Source: Trinickia fusca
Lineage (GTDB): Bacteria; Pseudomonadota; Gammaproteobacteria; Burkholderiales; Burkholderiaceae
NCBI RefSeq assembly: GCF_003628145.1
Contig: NZ_RBZV01000001.1
Coordinates: 694,299 to 758,298 of the forward strand
Direction of reading: 5' to 3'
DNA: 64,000 nucleotides
Of the stretch, positions 7,843-17,095 are shown one piece after another. The translations under genes were made by a program, and so were the position numbers. Within the stretch, counting starts at the first letter, position 1. The number at the start of each line of letters is the position of its first letter. The notes beneath the pieces were generated by a model that saw only the letters and a program-made list of their open reading frames with translations, ran no database searches and was not told where the DNA came from.

Positions 7843-10068
7843 ATGACACGCTTACGTTCGCGCTTCAGCGCTTTCGCACTACTGGCCATGGGCCTTTTCA
7901 ATGCCCAGATGGTGCACGCACAGGTCAATCTAGCCTTTTCCAACGTCGATATCAGCCAGGTCGCGAGGACGATCGGTACCGCTACGGATACGACGATCAT
8001 CGTCGATCCACGTGTGAAAGGGCAGCTCAATCTCGTCTCCGACAACCCGGTGAGCAAGGAGCGGGCGCTCAAGTCGCTCGAGGCGGCACTGCGCATGCAA
8101 GGTTTCGCGCTCGTGCACGACAACGGCATCCTGAAGGTCGTGCCAGAGGCCGATGCGAAGCTTCAAGGCGTACCGACGTACGTCGGCAATACGCCGCAGG
8201 ATCAAGGCGACCACGTCATCACGCAGGTCTTCCGGCTCAAGGACGGGTCCGCAACGAATCTCTTGCCCGTCCTGAAGCCGCTGGTCAGCCCCAACAATCA
8301 GATCGCCGCCTACGCGAACGACAATACGCTCGTCGTCACCGACTATGCCGACAACGTGCGCCGCATCGCACAGATCATCTCCGGCGTGGACTCCCACGCG
8401 TCGCGCAACTTCGCGGTCGTGCCGCTCAATCACGAAAGCGCGGTCGATCTCGCGCCGATCGTGCAGAAGATGCTCGATCCGGGTTCGATCGGCAACGCAG
8501 ACGGGACACTCAAGGTGTCCGTCAACGCCGATCCGCGGCTCAATGCATTGCTGCTGCGCGCGACCAATTCCGATCGCATCGGCGATGCGAAGGCATTGAT
8601 CGCCGAGCTCGACGCGCCCACGCGGGTGCCCGGCAACATGCACGTCGTGCGCTTGGAGAACGCCAACGCAGTCGAGCTCGCGAAGGTGCTGCGCGGCATG
8701 TTGGGGCTGTCGGCCGACGCGGGCGGTGAGTCGGAGAAGGCGAGCGCGAATAGCTTCAACGAAGGCAACGGCGGGACGTCGGCCAAGAGCGGTAAGGGCA
8801 TGAGTGCGTCCACTGGCACGGCGGGAGTCCCCCCGTTGCCGGGGGGGAACGACAGTGCGTCGAACTCGGGTAGCGACGCCGCCAGTCGAGGTGGATTGAT
8901 CGCGAGCGCGGGCGAGAGCACGAGTGGTGCGAGCGGGATGATCCAGGCGGACCCTGCCACGAACTCGCTCGTCGTCACTGCGCCCGAGCCCATTTACCGC
9001 AACATCCGCAATGTGATCGATCAGTTGGACGTGCGGCGTGCACAGGTCTATCTCGAGGCGATGATCGTCGAGATGAGCGCTACGTCGGCTGCGGACCTCG
9101 GCGTGCAATGGCAGGGTGCATTGCAATCGGGCACGGGCAACAATGCGCTGTACGGCAGCACGAACTTCGGCACGTCCACGAGCCAGAGCATCGTCGACCT
9201 GACCGCGCAAGGCCAGCACCTTTCGCAGACGCTCTCGGAGGCCGCGACGGCCACGCTGCTCAACAACGGCATCAACATCGGGCTGCTGCACAAGTTCGGC
9301 AAGTTCTTCGGGCTCGGCGCGCTCGTTCAGGCGCTGGCCACCGTCAACAACGCAACGATTTTGTCTTCGCCCAACCTCATCACGCTCGACAACGAGGAGG
9401 CACGCATCGTCGTCGGGGCCAACGTGCCCGTGCAGACCGGCTCGTACTCGACGGCCACGGCCGTTTCGAGCAACGGTGTCAACGCGTTCAACACGTTCGA
9501 CCGGCAGGACGTCGGCATCGTGCTGCACGTGCAGCCGCAGATCGCCAAAGGCGGCGCGATCAAGCTGAAAATCTATTCGGAAGATTCGTCGGTCGACCCG
9601 GGCTCGACCAACAACCCAGGCGGGGTGACGATCATCAAGCGTTCGGTGCAGTCGAGCGTGCTCGCGGACGACGGCGAGATCGTCGTCCTGGGCGGCCTGA
9701 TCCAGGACAACTATTCGGACGGCAACAACAAGGTGCCTTGGCTCGGCGACATTCCGCTGATCGGTTCGCTGTTCCGTGCCGAGAACAAGAACCGGACCAA
9801 GACCAACGTGATGGTGTTCTTGCGCCCCGTCGTGCTGCGCGACGCCGACACCACTGCGAGCATCTCGGGCACGCGCTACGATTCGCTGTACCAACAGATG
9901 AACGAAAGCCGTTCGGACAATCGCATCGAGCGTGATCACGATGTCCCCACACTGCCTGCGCGTGCACCGTCGTCAGGGCAGGACTCGTCGCCGGCCAGCG
10001 GGATATTCAATCTCGGCGACATGACGCGCCGCCGTGCCCAGAGCGATGCGGCCGAGGCCCGGAAATGA
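7843..10068 (+). CDS. gspD: Type II secretion system secretin GspD (HxcQ-like)
   Basis: 741 residues. Signal peptide (residues 1-26, ending VHA-QVN), then N0/N1-type domains (VNLAFSNVDISQVARTIG), further N domains, a Ser/Gly/Asn-rich linker around residues 290-365, and the C-terminal secretin domain with VPVQTG, VGIVLHVQPQI and the closing VLGGLIQDNYSDG plus VPWLGDIPLIGSLFR motifs. It forms the outer-membrane pore through which folded proteins leave. First gene of a gspD-E-F set; its stop overlaps the gspE start by four bases (ATGA), so the two are translationally coupled. The short C-terminal extension past the secretin domain has no obvious pilotin-binding motif. Confidence 0.95.
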   Translation: MTRLRSRFSAFALLAMGLFNAQMVHAQVNLAFSNVDISQVARTIGTATDTTIIVDPRVKGQLNLVSDNPVSKERALKSLEAALRMQGFALVHDNGILKVVPEADAKLQGVPTYVGNTPQDQGDHVITQVFRLKDGSATNLLPVLKPLVSPNNQIAAYANDNTLVVTDYADNVRRIAQIISGVDSHASRNFAVVPLNHESAVDLAPIVQKMLDPGSIGNADGTLKVSVNADPRLNALLLRATNSDRIGDAKALIAELDAPTRVPGNMHVVRLENANAVELAKVLRGMLGLSADAGGESEKASANSFNEGNGGTSAKSGKGMSASTGTAGVPPLPGGNDSASNSGSDAASRGGLIASAGESTSGASGMIQADPATNSLVVTAPEPIYRNIRNVIDQLDVRRAQVYLEAMIVEMSATSAADLGVQWQGALQSGTGNNALYGSTNFGTSTSQSIVDLTAQGQHLSQTLSEAATATLLNNGINIGLLHKFGKFFGLGALVQALATVNNATILSSPNLITLDNEEARIVVGANVPVQTGSYSTATAVSSNGVNAFNTFDRQDVGIVLHVQPQIAKGGAIKLKIYSEDSSVDPGSTNNPGGVTIIKRSVQSSVLADDGEIVVLGGLIQDNYSDGNNKVPWLGDIPLIGSLFRAENKNRTKTNVMVFLRPVVLRDADTTASISGTRYDSLYQQMNESRSDNRIERDHDVPTLPARAPSSGQDSSPASGIFNLGDMTRRRAQSDAAEARK

Positions 10069-11609
10069 GCGACGAAGCGCTCCTCGCGCCGGTCGTCGAA
10101 CCGCCTGAGAAAGCGGCGCAGTCGGTGCAGCCGGTGCAATCGGTCGCGGCTTCGCAACCGGATACGCCACGGCTACCCTACGCGTTTGCGCGCAACGGGC
10201 AAATCCTCCTTGCCGGCGAGCGAGCGCAGACACAGCCGGATGCGGGCAGCGTCGAGGTTTGGATCAGTGAGCGCACGCCGATGTCCGCGATTGCCGAGGT
10301 TGCCCGGCACGTCGGCAGATTGGCGCTCGTGTGCATGCCGGCCGACGAACTCGCACAGGCTATCAATCAAGCCTATGCGCGCAACGATGGCAGTGCGGCG
10401 CAGGTCGTGGGCGAGGTCGAGGGCGAAGTCGATTTGTCGCGACTCATGCAGGACATCCCCGAAGTCGAGGATCTGCTCGAGTCCGAAGACGATGCGCCAA
10501 TCATCCGCATGATCAACGCGCTGCTCACTCAAGCGGCGCGCGAGCATGCATCGGACATTCATATCGAGCCGTTCGAGAATGCCTCGGTCGTGCGTTTTCG
10601 CGTCGACGGTACGCTGCGCGATGTGGTACAGCCCAAGAAGGCGTTGCACGGTGCACTGATCTCGCGGATCAAGATCATGGCGCAGCTCGACATCGCCGAG
10701 AAACGGTTGCCGCAGGATGGGCGCATCACGTTGCGTGTCGGCGGTCGGGCCGTCGACGTGCGGGTCTCGACGCTGCCCACGGGGCACGGCGAGCGCGCGG
10801 TGCTGCGTTTGCTCGAGAAAGACGCGCAGCGCCTCAATCTGGAAACACTCGGCATGGGGCGCGACACGCTCGCGCAGTTCGACACGCTGATCGCGCGCCC
10901 GCATGGCATCGTGCTCGTGACAGGGCCGACCGGTTCGGGCAAGACGACGACGCTGTACGCGTCGCTGTCGCGGATCGAGGCGGCGACGACGAACATCATG
11001 ACGGTCGAGGATCCGATCGAATACGACCTCGCCGGCATCGGCCAGACGCAGGTCAACGAGCGCATCGGCATGACGTTCGCCCGCGCGCTGCGCTCGATTC
11101 TGCGGCAGGACCCGGACGTCATCATGATCGGCGAAATCCGCGACCTCGAAACGGCGCAGATCGCCGTGCAGGCATCGTTGACGGGCCACCTCGTGCTCGC
11201 GACGCTGCATACGAACGATGCGGCCTCGGCCGTCACGCGCTTGACCGACATGGGCGTCGAGCCGTATCTGCTCGCCTCGTCGCTGCTCGGCGTGCTCGCG
11301 CAGCGGCTCGTGCGGCAACTGTGTCCCGTCTGCAAGACTGCGCGGCACGAGGCCGGCCATGTCGTGTGGCATCCGGTCGGGTGCGACAAGTGTGGCCATT
11401 CGGGGTACTCGGGTCGTCGCGGCGTGTACGAGCTGCTCGTCATCGACGATGCGATCCGCTCGCTGATCCACCACAACGCGGCCGACGCCGACATCCTCGC
11501 GGCCGGCCGAGCCGCCGGGATGCGCACATTGCGCGGCGATGCCGAGCGCTGGCTGGCAGCCGGCGCGACTTCGCCGGAGGAAGTGCTGCGCGTGACCGGG
11601 AGCGCATGA
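10065..11609 (+). CDS. gspE: Type II secretion ATPase GspE (HxcR-like)
   Basis: 514 residues, start overlapping gspD by four bases. Cytoplasmic assembly ATPase that powers pseudopilus growth. The N-terminal domain is followed by the nucleotide-binding core with Walker A GPTGSGKTTTLYASL (about residues 286-300), Asp box TVEDPIEYDL, Walker B-like DPDVIMIGEIRD and the His box LATLHTNDA. The tetracysteine zinc motif is present (CPVC then CDKC, residues ~424-450). Length and motifs are those of a complete GspE. Followed directly by gspF. Confidence 0.95.
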   Translation: MSDEALLAPVVEPPEKAAQSVQPVQSVAASQPDTPRLPYAFARNGQILLAGERAQTQPDAGSVEVWISERTPMSAIAEVARHVGRLALVCMPADELAQAINQAYARNDGSAAQVVGEVEGEVDLSRLMQDIPEVEDLLESEDDAPIIRMINALLTQAAREHASDIHIEPFENASVVRFRVDGTLRDVVQPKKALHGALISRIKIMAQLDIAEKRLPQDGRITLRVGGRAVDVRVSTLPTGHGERAVLRLLEKDAQRLNLETLGMGRDTLAQFDTLIARPHGIVLVTGPTGSGKTTTLYASLSRIEAATTNIMTVEDPIEYDLAGIGQTQVNERIGMTFARALRSILRQDPDVIMIGEIRDLETAQIAVQASLTGHLVLATLHTNDAASAVTRLTDMGVEPYLLASSLLGVLAQRLVRQLCPVCKTARHEAGHVVWHPVGCDKCGHSGYSGRRGVYELLVIDDAIRSLIHHNAADADILAAGRAAGMRTLRGDAERWLAAGATSPEEVLRVTGSA

Positions 11610-11610
11610 G

Positions 11611-12828
11611 ATGCCGGCATTTCGCTACGAGGCAATCGATCAGTCGGGCAAGACGGCTCGTGGCGTGTTGGAGGCCGACAGCGTACGCGCCGGGCGCGCC
11701 ATGCTGCGCGCGCAGGGGCTGGCGCCGCTCGTTGTCGAACTCGCTGCCGCCAAGCTCAACGGCGAACGCAACCAGCGCCTCGCGCTGGGCCGGAAGCTGT
11801 CGCAACGCGAGCAGGCGATTCTCACGCGTCAGCTTGCGAGCTTGCTGATCGCGGGTCTGCCGCTCAACGAGGCGCTTTCCGTGCTCAGCGAACAGGCCGA
11901 GCGCGACTACGTGCGCGAGCTGATGGCTTCGATTCGCGGCGAGGTCGTGGGCGGGCATACGTTCGCGAATGCGCTGGCGCAGCATCCGCGAGACTTTCCC
12001 GATATCTACCGGGCCCTGGTCGCGGCGGGTGAGCATACGGGCAAGCTGGGCCTGGTCCTATCGCGTCTCGCGGACTACATCGAGCAAAGCAATGCGCTCA
12101 GGCAGAAGATCGTGCTTGCGTTCACGTATCCGGCCGTGGTCACCGTCATCGCGCTCGGCATCGTCACGTTTCTGCTCAGCTACGTCGTGCCACAGGTCGC
12201 GAACGTCTTCATGAGTACGAAGCAGCAACTGCCGCTCTTGACCGTCGCGATGCTCGCGCTGTCCGACTACGTCCGACACTGGTGGTGGGCGACGCTCGTG
12301 GCATGGGCGATGGCGATCTGGCTCGTGCGTCAGGTACTTGCCCGGCCGTTGCCGAGGCTCGCGTTCGACCGCTGGCTACTGACTGCGCCGCTCGCCGGCA
12401 GGCTCGTGCGCGGCTACAACACCGTGCGCTTCGCGAGCACGCTCGGCATCCTGACGGCAGCGGGCGTACCGATCCTGCGCGCGTTGCAGGCGGCCGGCGA
12501 GACGCTGAGCAACCGCGCGATGCTCGCCAATGTGGACGATGCGATCGTGCGCGTGCGCGAGGGCTTGTCTCTTTCTCGTGCCCTCGGCAATACGAAGACG
12601 TTTCCGCCCGTGCTCGTTCACTTGATCCGCTCGGGCGAAGCGACCGGCGACGTGACGACGATGCTCGATCGGGCATCGGAAGGCGAGGCCAGCGAGCTCG
12701 AGCGGCGCACGATGTTGCTCACGAGCCTGCTCGAGCCGTTGCTGATCCTCGCGATGGGCGGCGTGGTGCTCGTGATCGTCCTGGCCGTGATGATGCCGAT
12801 CATCGAGCTCAACAACATGGTGCAGTGA
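11611..12828 (+). CDS. gspF: Type II secretion inner-membrane platform protein GspF (HxcS-like)
   Basis: 405 residues, starting one base after the gspE stop. Two T2SSF domains (about residues 70-195 and 270-400), each with Gly/Glu-rich cytoplasmic helices and a following membrane segment (IVLAFTYPAVVTVIALGIVTFLLSYVVP; VVLVIVLAVMMPIIELNNMV). N terminus MPAFRYEAIDQSGK is typical of the family. It anchors GspE and the L/M complex in the inner membrane. Ends nine bases before the convergent gspC stop. Confidence 0.95.
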   Translation: MPAFRYEAIDQSGKTARGVLEADSVRAGRAMLRAQGLAPLVVELAAAKLNGERNQRLALGRKLSQREQAILTRQLASLLIAGLPLNEALSVLSEQAERDYVRELMASIRGEVVGGHTFANALAQHPRDFPDIYRALVAAGEHTGKLGLVLSRLADYIEQSNALRQKIVLAFTYPAVVTVIALGIVTFLLSYVVPQVANVFMSTKQQLPLLTVAMLALSDYVRHWWWATLVAWAMAIWLVRQVLARPLPRLAFDRWLLTAPLAGRLVRGYNTVRFASTLGILTAAGVPILRALQAAGETLSNRAMLANVDDAIVRVREGLSLSRALGNTKTFPPVLVHLIRSGEATGDVTTMLDRASEGEASELERRTMLLTSLLEPLLILAMGGVVLVIVLAVMMPIIELNNMVQ

Positions 12829-12836
12829 TGCGTGTT

Positions 12837-13271
12837 TCAGCGGATGAATGCGGTCGGTTGCTGCGTGGGGGGCATGGCGATCTCCTGCCGTGCGCCGTTG
12901 CTGTCGATGACGATGGAGCGTGCGCGAATCTCGACGACCTTGACCGAGTCGCCGACCGTGCTGCCAAGCCGCACGATACGCACCGCTTCGCCGTTGTGGC
13001 TGACGACCGCCGCTGCGTGGTCGGCATCGAAGGCGAGAATGCCGCGCAGCTGAATGGCATCGCGCACCGGGCGGCCGGGGCCTGGGCCGAAGAGTCGCGT
13101 GCCGGCCGACACGTCCAGAGGCGTCGGTTGTGCGACCTGTACCGCAACGGGCTCGGGCGACGTGTTGAAGACGCGGACCCAGTACAGCCCGACCGTCACG
13201 AATATCGCGCCTGCGGCAAGGGCTGCGACGGTGGGCACGGCGGCAAGCGGATTCGCGAGGGAACGGATCAT
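12837..13271 (-). CDS. gspC: Short type II secretion coupling protein GspC (HxcP-like)
   Basis: 144 residues from the ATG at 13271, chosen for GGAG nine bases upstream; longer frames start in the divergent promoter. One N-terminal membrane helix (residues ~8-30, VPTVAALAAGAIFVTVGLYW) and a periplasmic homology-region-type domain (RDAIQLRGILAFDADHAAAV ... ARQEI). It ends there: there is no PDZ or coiled-coil domain, so it is about half the length of classic GspC. It should link the inner-membrane platform to the secretin. The gene is inverted relative to the rest and divergent from gspG. Function is a confident family call; substrate selection by a PDZ-less GspC is unclear. Confidence 0.85.
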   Translation of the reverse strand: MIRSLANPLAAVPTVAALAAGAIFVTVGLYWVRVFNTSPEPVAVQVAQPTPLDVSAGTRLFGPGPGRPVRDAIQLRGILAFDADHAAAVVSHNGEAVRIVRLGSTVGDSVKVVEIRARSIVIDSNGARQEIAMPPTQQPTAFIR

Positions 13272-13372
13272 GGTGTCGAACTCCAGGGCTATAAAACAGT
13301 GAATGGGGATGGACGCAAGCGCCATCACATTTCGATCGAAGTGGCGACATTTTTTGACGTGAGGGTGAAGGC

Positions 13373-13855
13373 ATGATGACGCAACGAAATGAATTCGAAG
13401 CGACGCGTGCGATGGTGCCGTTTCGGGGGGCAAGGCGGCGCGTGCATGGCGGTTTCACGCTGATCGAGATCATGGTGGTGATCGCCATCCTCGGCATCCT
13501 CGCGGCGCTGATCGTGCCGAAGATCATGAGTCGTCCTGACGAGGCGCGGCGCGTCGCGGCCAAGCAGGACATCGGCGCGATCATGCAAGCCCTCGATCTG
13601 TACAAGCTCGACAACGGCCGCTATCCGAGTACCGAGCAGGGGTTGCGTGCGCTCGTGCAGAAGCCGGCGACGGACCCGGTGCCGGCCAATTGGAAAGACG
13701 GCGGCTATCTGGGGCGTCTTCCCAACGACCCGTGGGGGCATGCGTATCAGTATGAGAGCCCCGGCGCACATGGCGAGGTCGACGTCTTCAGCTACGGCGC
13801 CGACGGCAAAGAAGGCGGAGAGGGCACCAATGCGGACATCGGCTCCTGGCAGTGA
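13373..13855 (+). CDS. gspG: Major pseudopilin GspG (HxcT-like)
   Basis: 160 residues. Long leader of about 27 residues ending in the prepilin peptidase site ([23 protein letters not shown], with Glu at +5), then the globular domain with [42 protein letters not shown] and the calcium-site region near [19 protein letters not shown]. This is the main subunit of the secretion pseudopilus. It needs a PilD-type peptidase, which is not in this window. Its 3' end overlaps gspH by 26 bases. Confidence 0.95.
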   Translation: MMTQRNEFEATRAMVPFRGARRRVHGGFTLIEIMVVIAILGILAALIVPKIMSRPDEARRVAAKQDIGAIMQALDLYKLDNGRYPSTEQGLRALVQKPATDPVPANWKDGGYLGRLPNDPWGHAYQYESPGAHGEVDVFSYGADGKEGGEGTNADIGSWQ

Positions 13856-14363
13856 GCGCGAGCGATTCGCGCGAACGCTGCGATTGCGACGGCGCGGGAC
13901 GCGTTCGTCCACCGGCTTCACGTTGCTCGAGATGCTCATCGTGCTGGTGATCGCCGGCTTGCTGGTGGCGCTCGTGACGCTCGCTCCATCGCGCAACCGG
14001 AGAGCGGAACTCGCAGAAGAGGCCCAGCGACTGGCCAGCCTGCTCGAATCGGCCGGCGACGAGGCGCAGGTGCGCTCGACGGTCATCGCGTGGCAACCCG
14101 TTGAAGGTGGATACCAGTTCTTCGAACGCACGCAGACCGGTGCATGGGCGCCGATGGCCGAGGGGCTGTTCCGGCCTCACCACTGGGCTGCCGACGGGAC
14201 GAACGTTTCGATCCGCTACACCGGCAGCCGCGAATCGATCGCACGCGTCGTGCAGGGCGAGGAAAGTTTTACGGTGCCGGTGACGATCACGCTTTCGTCC
14301 GGGACGTCACGGTTCGTCGTAGCCGGGACAGGCATCGGCAATTTCGTTGTGCAGCAGCCATGA
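13830..14363 (+). CDS. gspH: Minor pseudopilin GspH (HxcU-like)
   Basis: 177 residues from the ATG at 13830 inside the gspG tail, preceded by GGAG-AGGG; the upstream part of the open frame is gspG read out of phase. Prepilin-type leader ends [25 protein letters not shown]. The following domain is the usual GspH beta-rich head ([32 protein letters not shown]). Minor pseudopilin near the tip. The partners GspI and GspJ that normally follow are not found; gspL comes next. Confidence 0.85.
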   Translation: MRTSAPGSERERFARTLRLRRRGTRSSTGFTLLEMLIVLVIAGLLVALVTLAPSRNRRAELAEEAQRLASLLESAGDEAQVRSTVIAWQPVEGGYQFFERTQTGAWAPMAEGLFRPHHWAADGTNVSIRYTGSRESIARVVQGEESFTVPVTITLSSGTSRFVVAGTGIGNFVVQQP

Positions 14364-14373
14364 GCCTTAACAC

Positions 14374-15678
14374 ATGCAGAGTCTGATCGTACTGCTACCT
14401 TCGATACGGGCGTTCGATGCGCCGCTGTGGCAAGCGGTGCCGATGCCCTACGCGCTGCATGATCGCCGGGGCGTGCTCGTGCGCGCCGGACGGGCATGCC
14501 TTGACGCATTGCCCAAAGCGGCCTCGACCGTGCTCGTCATATCGGCGCGCGACACCTTGCTGCTCGATGTCGACTTGCCGCCCGTGACTGGGCAGCGGCT
14601 GCGCCGCATCCTGCCCAACGTCGTCGAGGAATTCCTCATCGAAGATGTGCAGCAACACCACATCGCGGTGGGAGAAGCCTCGAAAAGCACCGGCCGGCGC
14701 TCCCTGGCAGTCATCGATCGTGTGCGTTTCGCAGCAGTGATCGACTGGTTCGTGTCGGCGGGACATCGGCGTCTGCGAGCGGTGCCGCTGATTCACTGTA
14801 TGCCGTCGGAGACGGCGCCGCACGAGGACACCGCTACGCAGCCGGATAGGCTCGATGACGCGGGCAGCGAACCCCAGGAGAAGCTCGAGCGCGAAAGCGA
14901 CCCAGGCTCGCTGGATGCAGGCGAGACGTGGGGCGTCCTCGTCTGCGAATCCGCGCAGTCCTTCGAGGTTGCCGTGAAGCACGGCACGTCGGGATTCGGG
15001 CTGGAAGTCCATGCGCCGCTGCTCGACGTGACGCTCGCCGAGTTGTCGAAACGTCACGCGGCGCGTGTCTATGCACTCTCAGTCGACGCACAGGGCACGA
15101 CGACGGTGAATGGGGAGCCTCTCGCTTGGGAGCAGCTCGCGCGCAACGCGCTCGGTTGCCCGTTCGACCTCTGCCAGTTCGAGTTCGCGCATGCGTCGCG
15201 CGCGCGCAAGCGCGGTGGTCTCAGGCCCTGGCGCCCGGCGTTGGGGCTCCTCGCCGCCGCGCTGATGGTCTCCGTCGTCGCCGTCAACGTTCAGTGGTGG
15301 CAGGCGCTTCATCGGCGTGACAGGCTCGACGCCCAGATCACGGAGGTCGTGAAAGCGGCCTTTCCGGGCACGCCGACGGTGCTCGACCCGAACACGCAGA
15401 TGCAGGTCGGGCTGGCCAAGCTGCGCAGCGCAGCCGCTGAGCTTCGGCCGAGCGACTATCTCGTGCTTGCGTCAGCGCTGTCTCGCGCTTTGGGTCCGAT
15501 TCTGTCGAGGTCGATCGCGGTCCTCGACTACAGCGACGATTCGCTCACGGTGACGTTCAAGCCGGGAACGACCATCGACGGCGACATGATTCGCCATCGT
15601 CTACAACCGCAGGGTGTGTCAATTCGCAAGGATGGCGACAAATGGGTACTCAGCTGCGCGCAATCCGCGCCTCGGTGA
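14374..15678 (+). CDS. gspL: Type II secretion assembly protein GspL (HxcY-like)
   Basis: 434 residues. Cytoplasmic actin-like N-terminal part (LLDVDLPPVTGQRLRRILPNVVEEFL is the family signature), a variable acidic stretch around residues 145-180, one membrane helix near residues 288-308 (PALGLLAAALMVSVVAVNVQWW) and a short ferredoxin-like periplasmic domain. It recruits GspE and pairs with GspM. Its last 37 bases overlap gspM. Confidence 0.9.
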   Translation: MQSLIVLLPSIRAFDAPLWQAVPMPYALHDRRGVLVRAGRACLDALPKAASTVLVISARDTLLLDVDLPPVTGQRLRRILPNVVEEFLIEDVQQHHIAVGEASKSTGRRSLAVIDRVRFAAVIDWFVSAGHRRLRAVPLIHCMPSETAPHEDTATQPDRLDDAGSEPQEKLERESDPGSLDAGETWGVLVCESAQSFEVAVKHGTSGFGLEVHAPLLDVTLAELSKRHAARVYALSVDAQGTTTVNGEPLAWEQLARNALGCPFDLCQFEFAHASRARKRGGLRPWRPALGLLAAALMVSVVAVNVQWWQALHRRDRLDAQITEVVKAAFPGTPTVLDPNTQMQVGLAKLRSAAAELRPSDYLVLASALSRALGPILSRSIAVLDYSDDSLTVTFKPGTTIDGDMIRHRLQPQGVSIRKDGDKWVLSCAQSAPR

Positions 15679-16151
15679 GCGCATGGCTCGAAGGCCGCGC
15701 GCCGCGTGAGCGGGCGCTGCTTGTGGTCGGCAGCGCGGTCGCGCTGGTCGCGCTCTTGTACAGCGTGCTCTGGGAGCCCGCATACAGCGGCCGGGCGCAG
15801 GTCGTCGCGAGCTTGCCGGCGCTCGCGACGCAACTCGCGCAGGCTCGTGTGGGGCTTGCCGAGGCACGCCGCCTCAGAGTGGCGGTCGCGGCGCCTGTTG
15901 CGCGTGGTGTCGCGCTGCGTGACGCCCTTGCCGCGTCGTTGTCGCAGGCCGGTATCGCCGATGCGCACGTCGCGCTGGTGGGGGCAGGCGTCGAGGTCGA
16001 GGCCAAAGCGGTGCCGTTCGCCGCTTGGATGAACTGGCTCGATGCGGTTCGCCGCGCGCAACGCGTGCGCGTGATCGATGCCCATGCGAGTGGCGAAGCC
16101 CGGCCAGGCCTCGCCACGGTATCCGCCGCACTGCAACCGGCCGCTCCATGA
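15642..16151 (+). CDS. gspM: Type II secretion protein GspM (HxcZ-like)
   Basis: 169 residues. Short cytoplasmic N terminus, a membrane helix near residues 24-42 (ALLVVGSAVALVALLYSVLW), then a small periplasmic ferredoxin-like domain (LSQAGIADAHVALVGAGVEVEAKAVPFAAWMNWLDAV is the typical GspM stretch). Overlaps the gspL 3' end, as is usual for the pair. Last gene of the plus-strand secretion set; no gspN was seen. Confidence 0.85.
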   Translation: MGTQLRAIRASVSAWLEGRAPRERALLVVGSAVALVALLYSVLWEPAYSGRAQVVASLPALATQLAQARVGLAEARRLRVAVAAPVARGVALRDALAASLSQAGIADAHVALVGAGVEVEAKAVPFAAWMNWLDAVRRAQRVRVIDAHASGEARPGLATVSAALQPAAP

Positions 16152-16229
16152 ACGGGACGACCACAGACAAGGGGGAGCCACGACACGGCGGCTACCGGGC
16201 GAAGGTTTGCTCGGTCGCATTAATCTGAC

Positions 16230-16247
16230 CATTCACCTGACTGTCAC
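16230..16247 (+). promoter_or_regulatory. Possible Pho box upstream of vreA
   Basis: CATTCAC and CTGTCAC lie exactly 11 bases apart (16230-16236 and 16241-16247). The second half-site is one mismatch from CTGTCAT; the first matches poorly. About 95 bases before the vreA start. Confidence 0.25.
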
Positions 16248-16342
16248 AGTTATTCCCTACGATGCGACGTTCGCCTGAAAAGTTGCAGGTAATGGGAGTT
16301 TTCGCTCCCGGCGGGCGTAACCTCGTTTCCGGCCACTGACTG

Positions 16343-17089
16343 ATGACACGTTCACGGGCGTCGGCCGGCGTCCTGGCGTTGATCGCAGGCTGGCTGCTGC
16401 TTGCCTCGATCGCGCGCGATGCGCAGGCTCAGGATGCTGCTGTGCGCGACAGCCGCCAGGTCGACAGTGCGGCACATTTCGCTTTGCCTGCCCAGCCTCT
16501 TGCGCAGGCGTTGCGAGCTTTCGGGCACATGGCGGATCTGGTCGTGCTGGCTCCCGCGCCGCTGCTCGAGGGACGCATGAGTGCGCCGGTCGAGGGGGAT
16601 TACTCGGCGCGCGCGGCCTTGGAACGCATGTTGGTGGGGACCGGGCTGCATGCCGAGTTCATGGCGCAGGACGAGGCGATCATTGCGGCGCAGCCAGGTG
16701 TGCCGGCGGCTCCGTCCAACGAAACGGATGCCGCGGCGAGTGCCGTATCGCCGATCGACGGGATCGGCGAGAACAATCAGCAGCGCGCCTACGCGGCGAT
16801 GCTGCAGGCACGTTTGACAGAAGCGCTGTGTGCGCAGAGCGCGGCGGTTCCGGGCGGTTATCGGCTGGTTGCGCAGCTACGTATCGACGACAAGGGGACA
16901 GTGGTGGCGGTCAACATCGTGACATCGAGCGGTCTTGCCTCTCGCGACGCGGCGATCGTTCAAACGATGCGTGCGTTGAAACTCGAATGGGCGCCGCCGC
17001 CTGGCTTGCCTGAGCCGGTCACGATATTGCTGCGCCCGGCGGGCAATGGCGTGCACATCCGATGTTCGCAATCCGGCGAACGGAATTAG
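16343..17089 (+). CDS. Barrel-less STN/TonB-C signalling protein (VreA-like)
   Basis: 248 residues. Signal peptide (1-30, ending DAQAQD), then a secretin/TonB short N-terminal (STN) domain at about 40-112 (FALPAQPLAQALRAFG ... RAALERMLVGTGLHAEF), as in the signalling domain of FpvA/FecA receptors. Instead of a beta-barrel, the C-terminal third (about 160-245) resembles a TonB C-terminal domain (AQLRIDDKGTVVAVNIVTSSG ... LKLEW). It is followed at once by an ECF sigma gene and a FecR gene. VreA of P. aeruginosa PUMA3 is likewise an STN protein without a barrel. Likely a periplasmic signal relay to the anti-sigma factor. The signal is unknown. Seven bases separate it from the sigma gene. Confidence 0.8.
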   Translation: MTRSRASAGVLALIAGWLLLASIARDAQAQDAAVRDSRQVDSAAHFALPAQPLAQALRAFGHMADLVVLAPAPLLEGRMSAPVEGDYSARAALERMLVGTGLHAEFMAQDEAIIAAQPGVPAAPSNETDAAASAVSPIDGIGENNQQRAYAAMLQARLTEALCAQSAAVPGGYRLVAQLRIDDKGTVVAVNIVTSSGLASRDAAIVQTMRALKLEWAPPPGLPEPVTILLRPAGNGVHIRCSQSGERN

Positions 17090-17095
17090 GCGCCC

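Noticed and set aside
7930-9939. Long minus-strand open frame (669 codons) opposite gspD
   Set aside because: It is the antisense of gspD in high-GC DNA, Arg/Asp/Val-rich with no recognisable domain.
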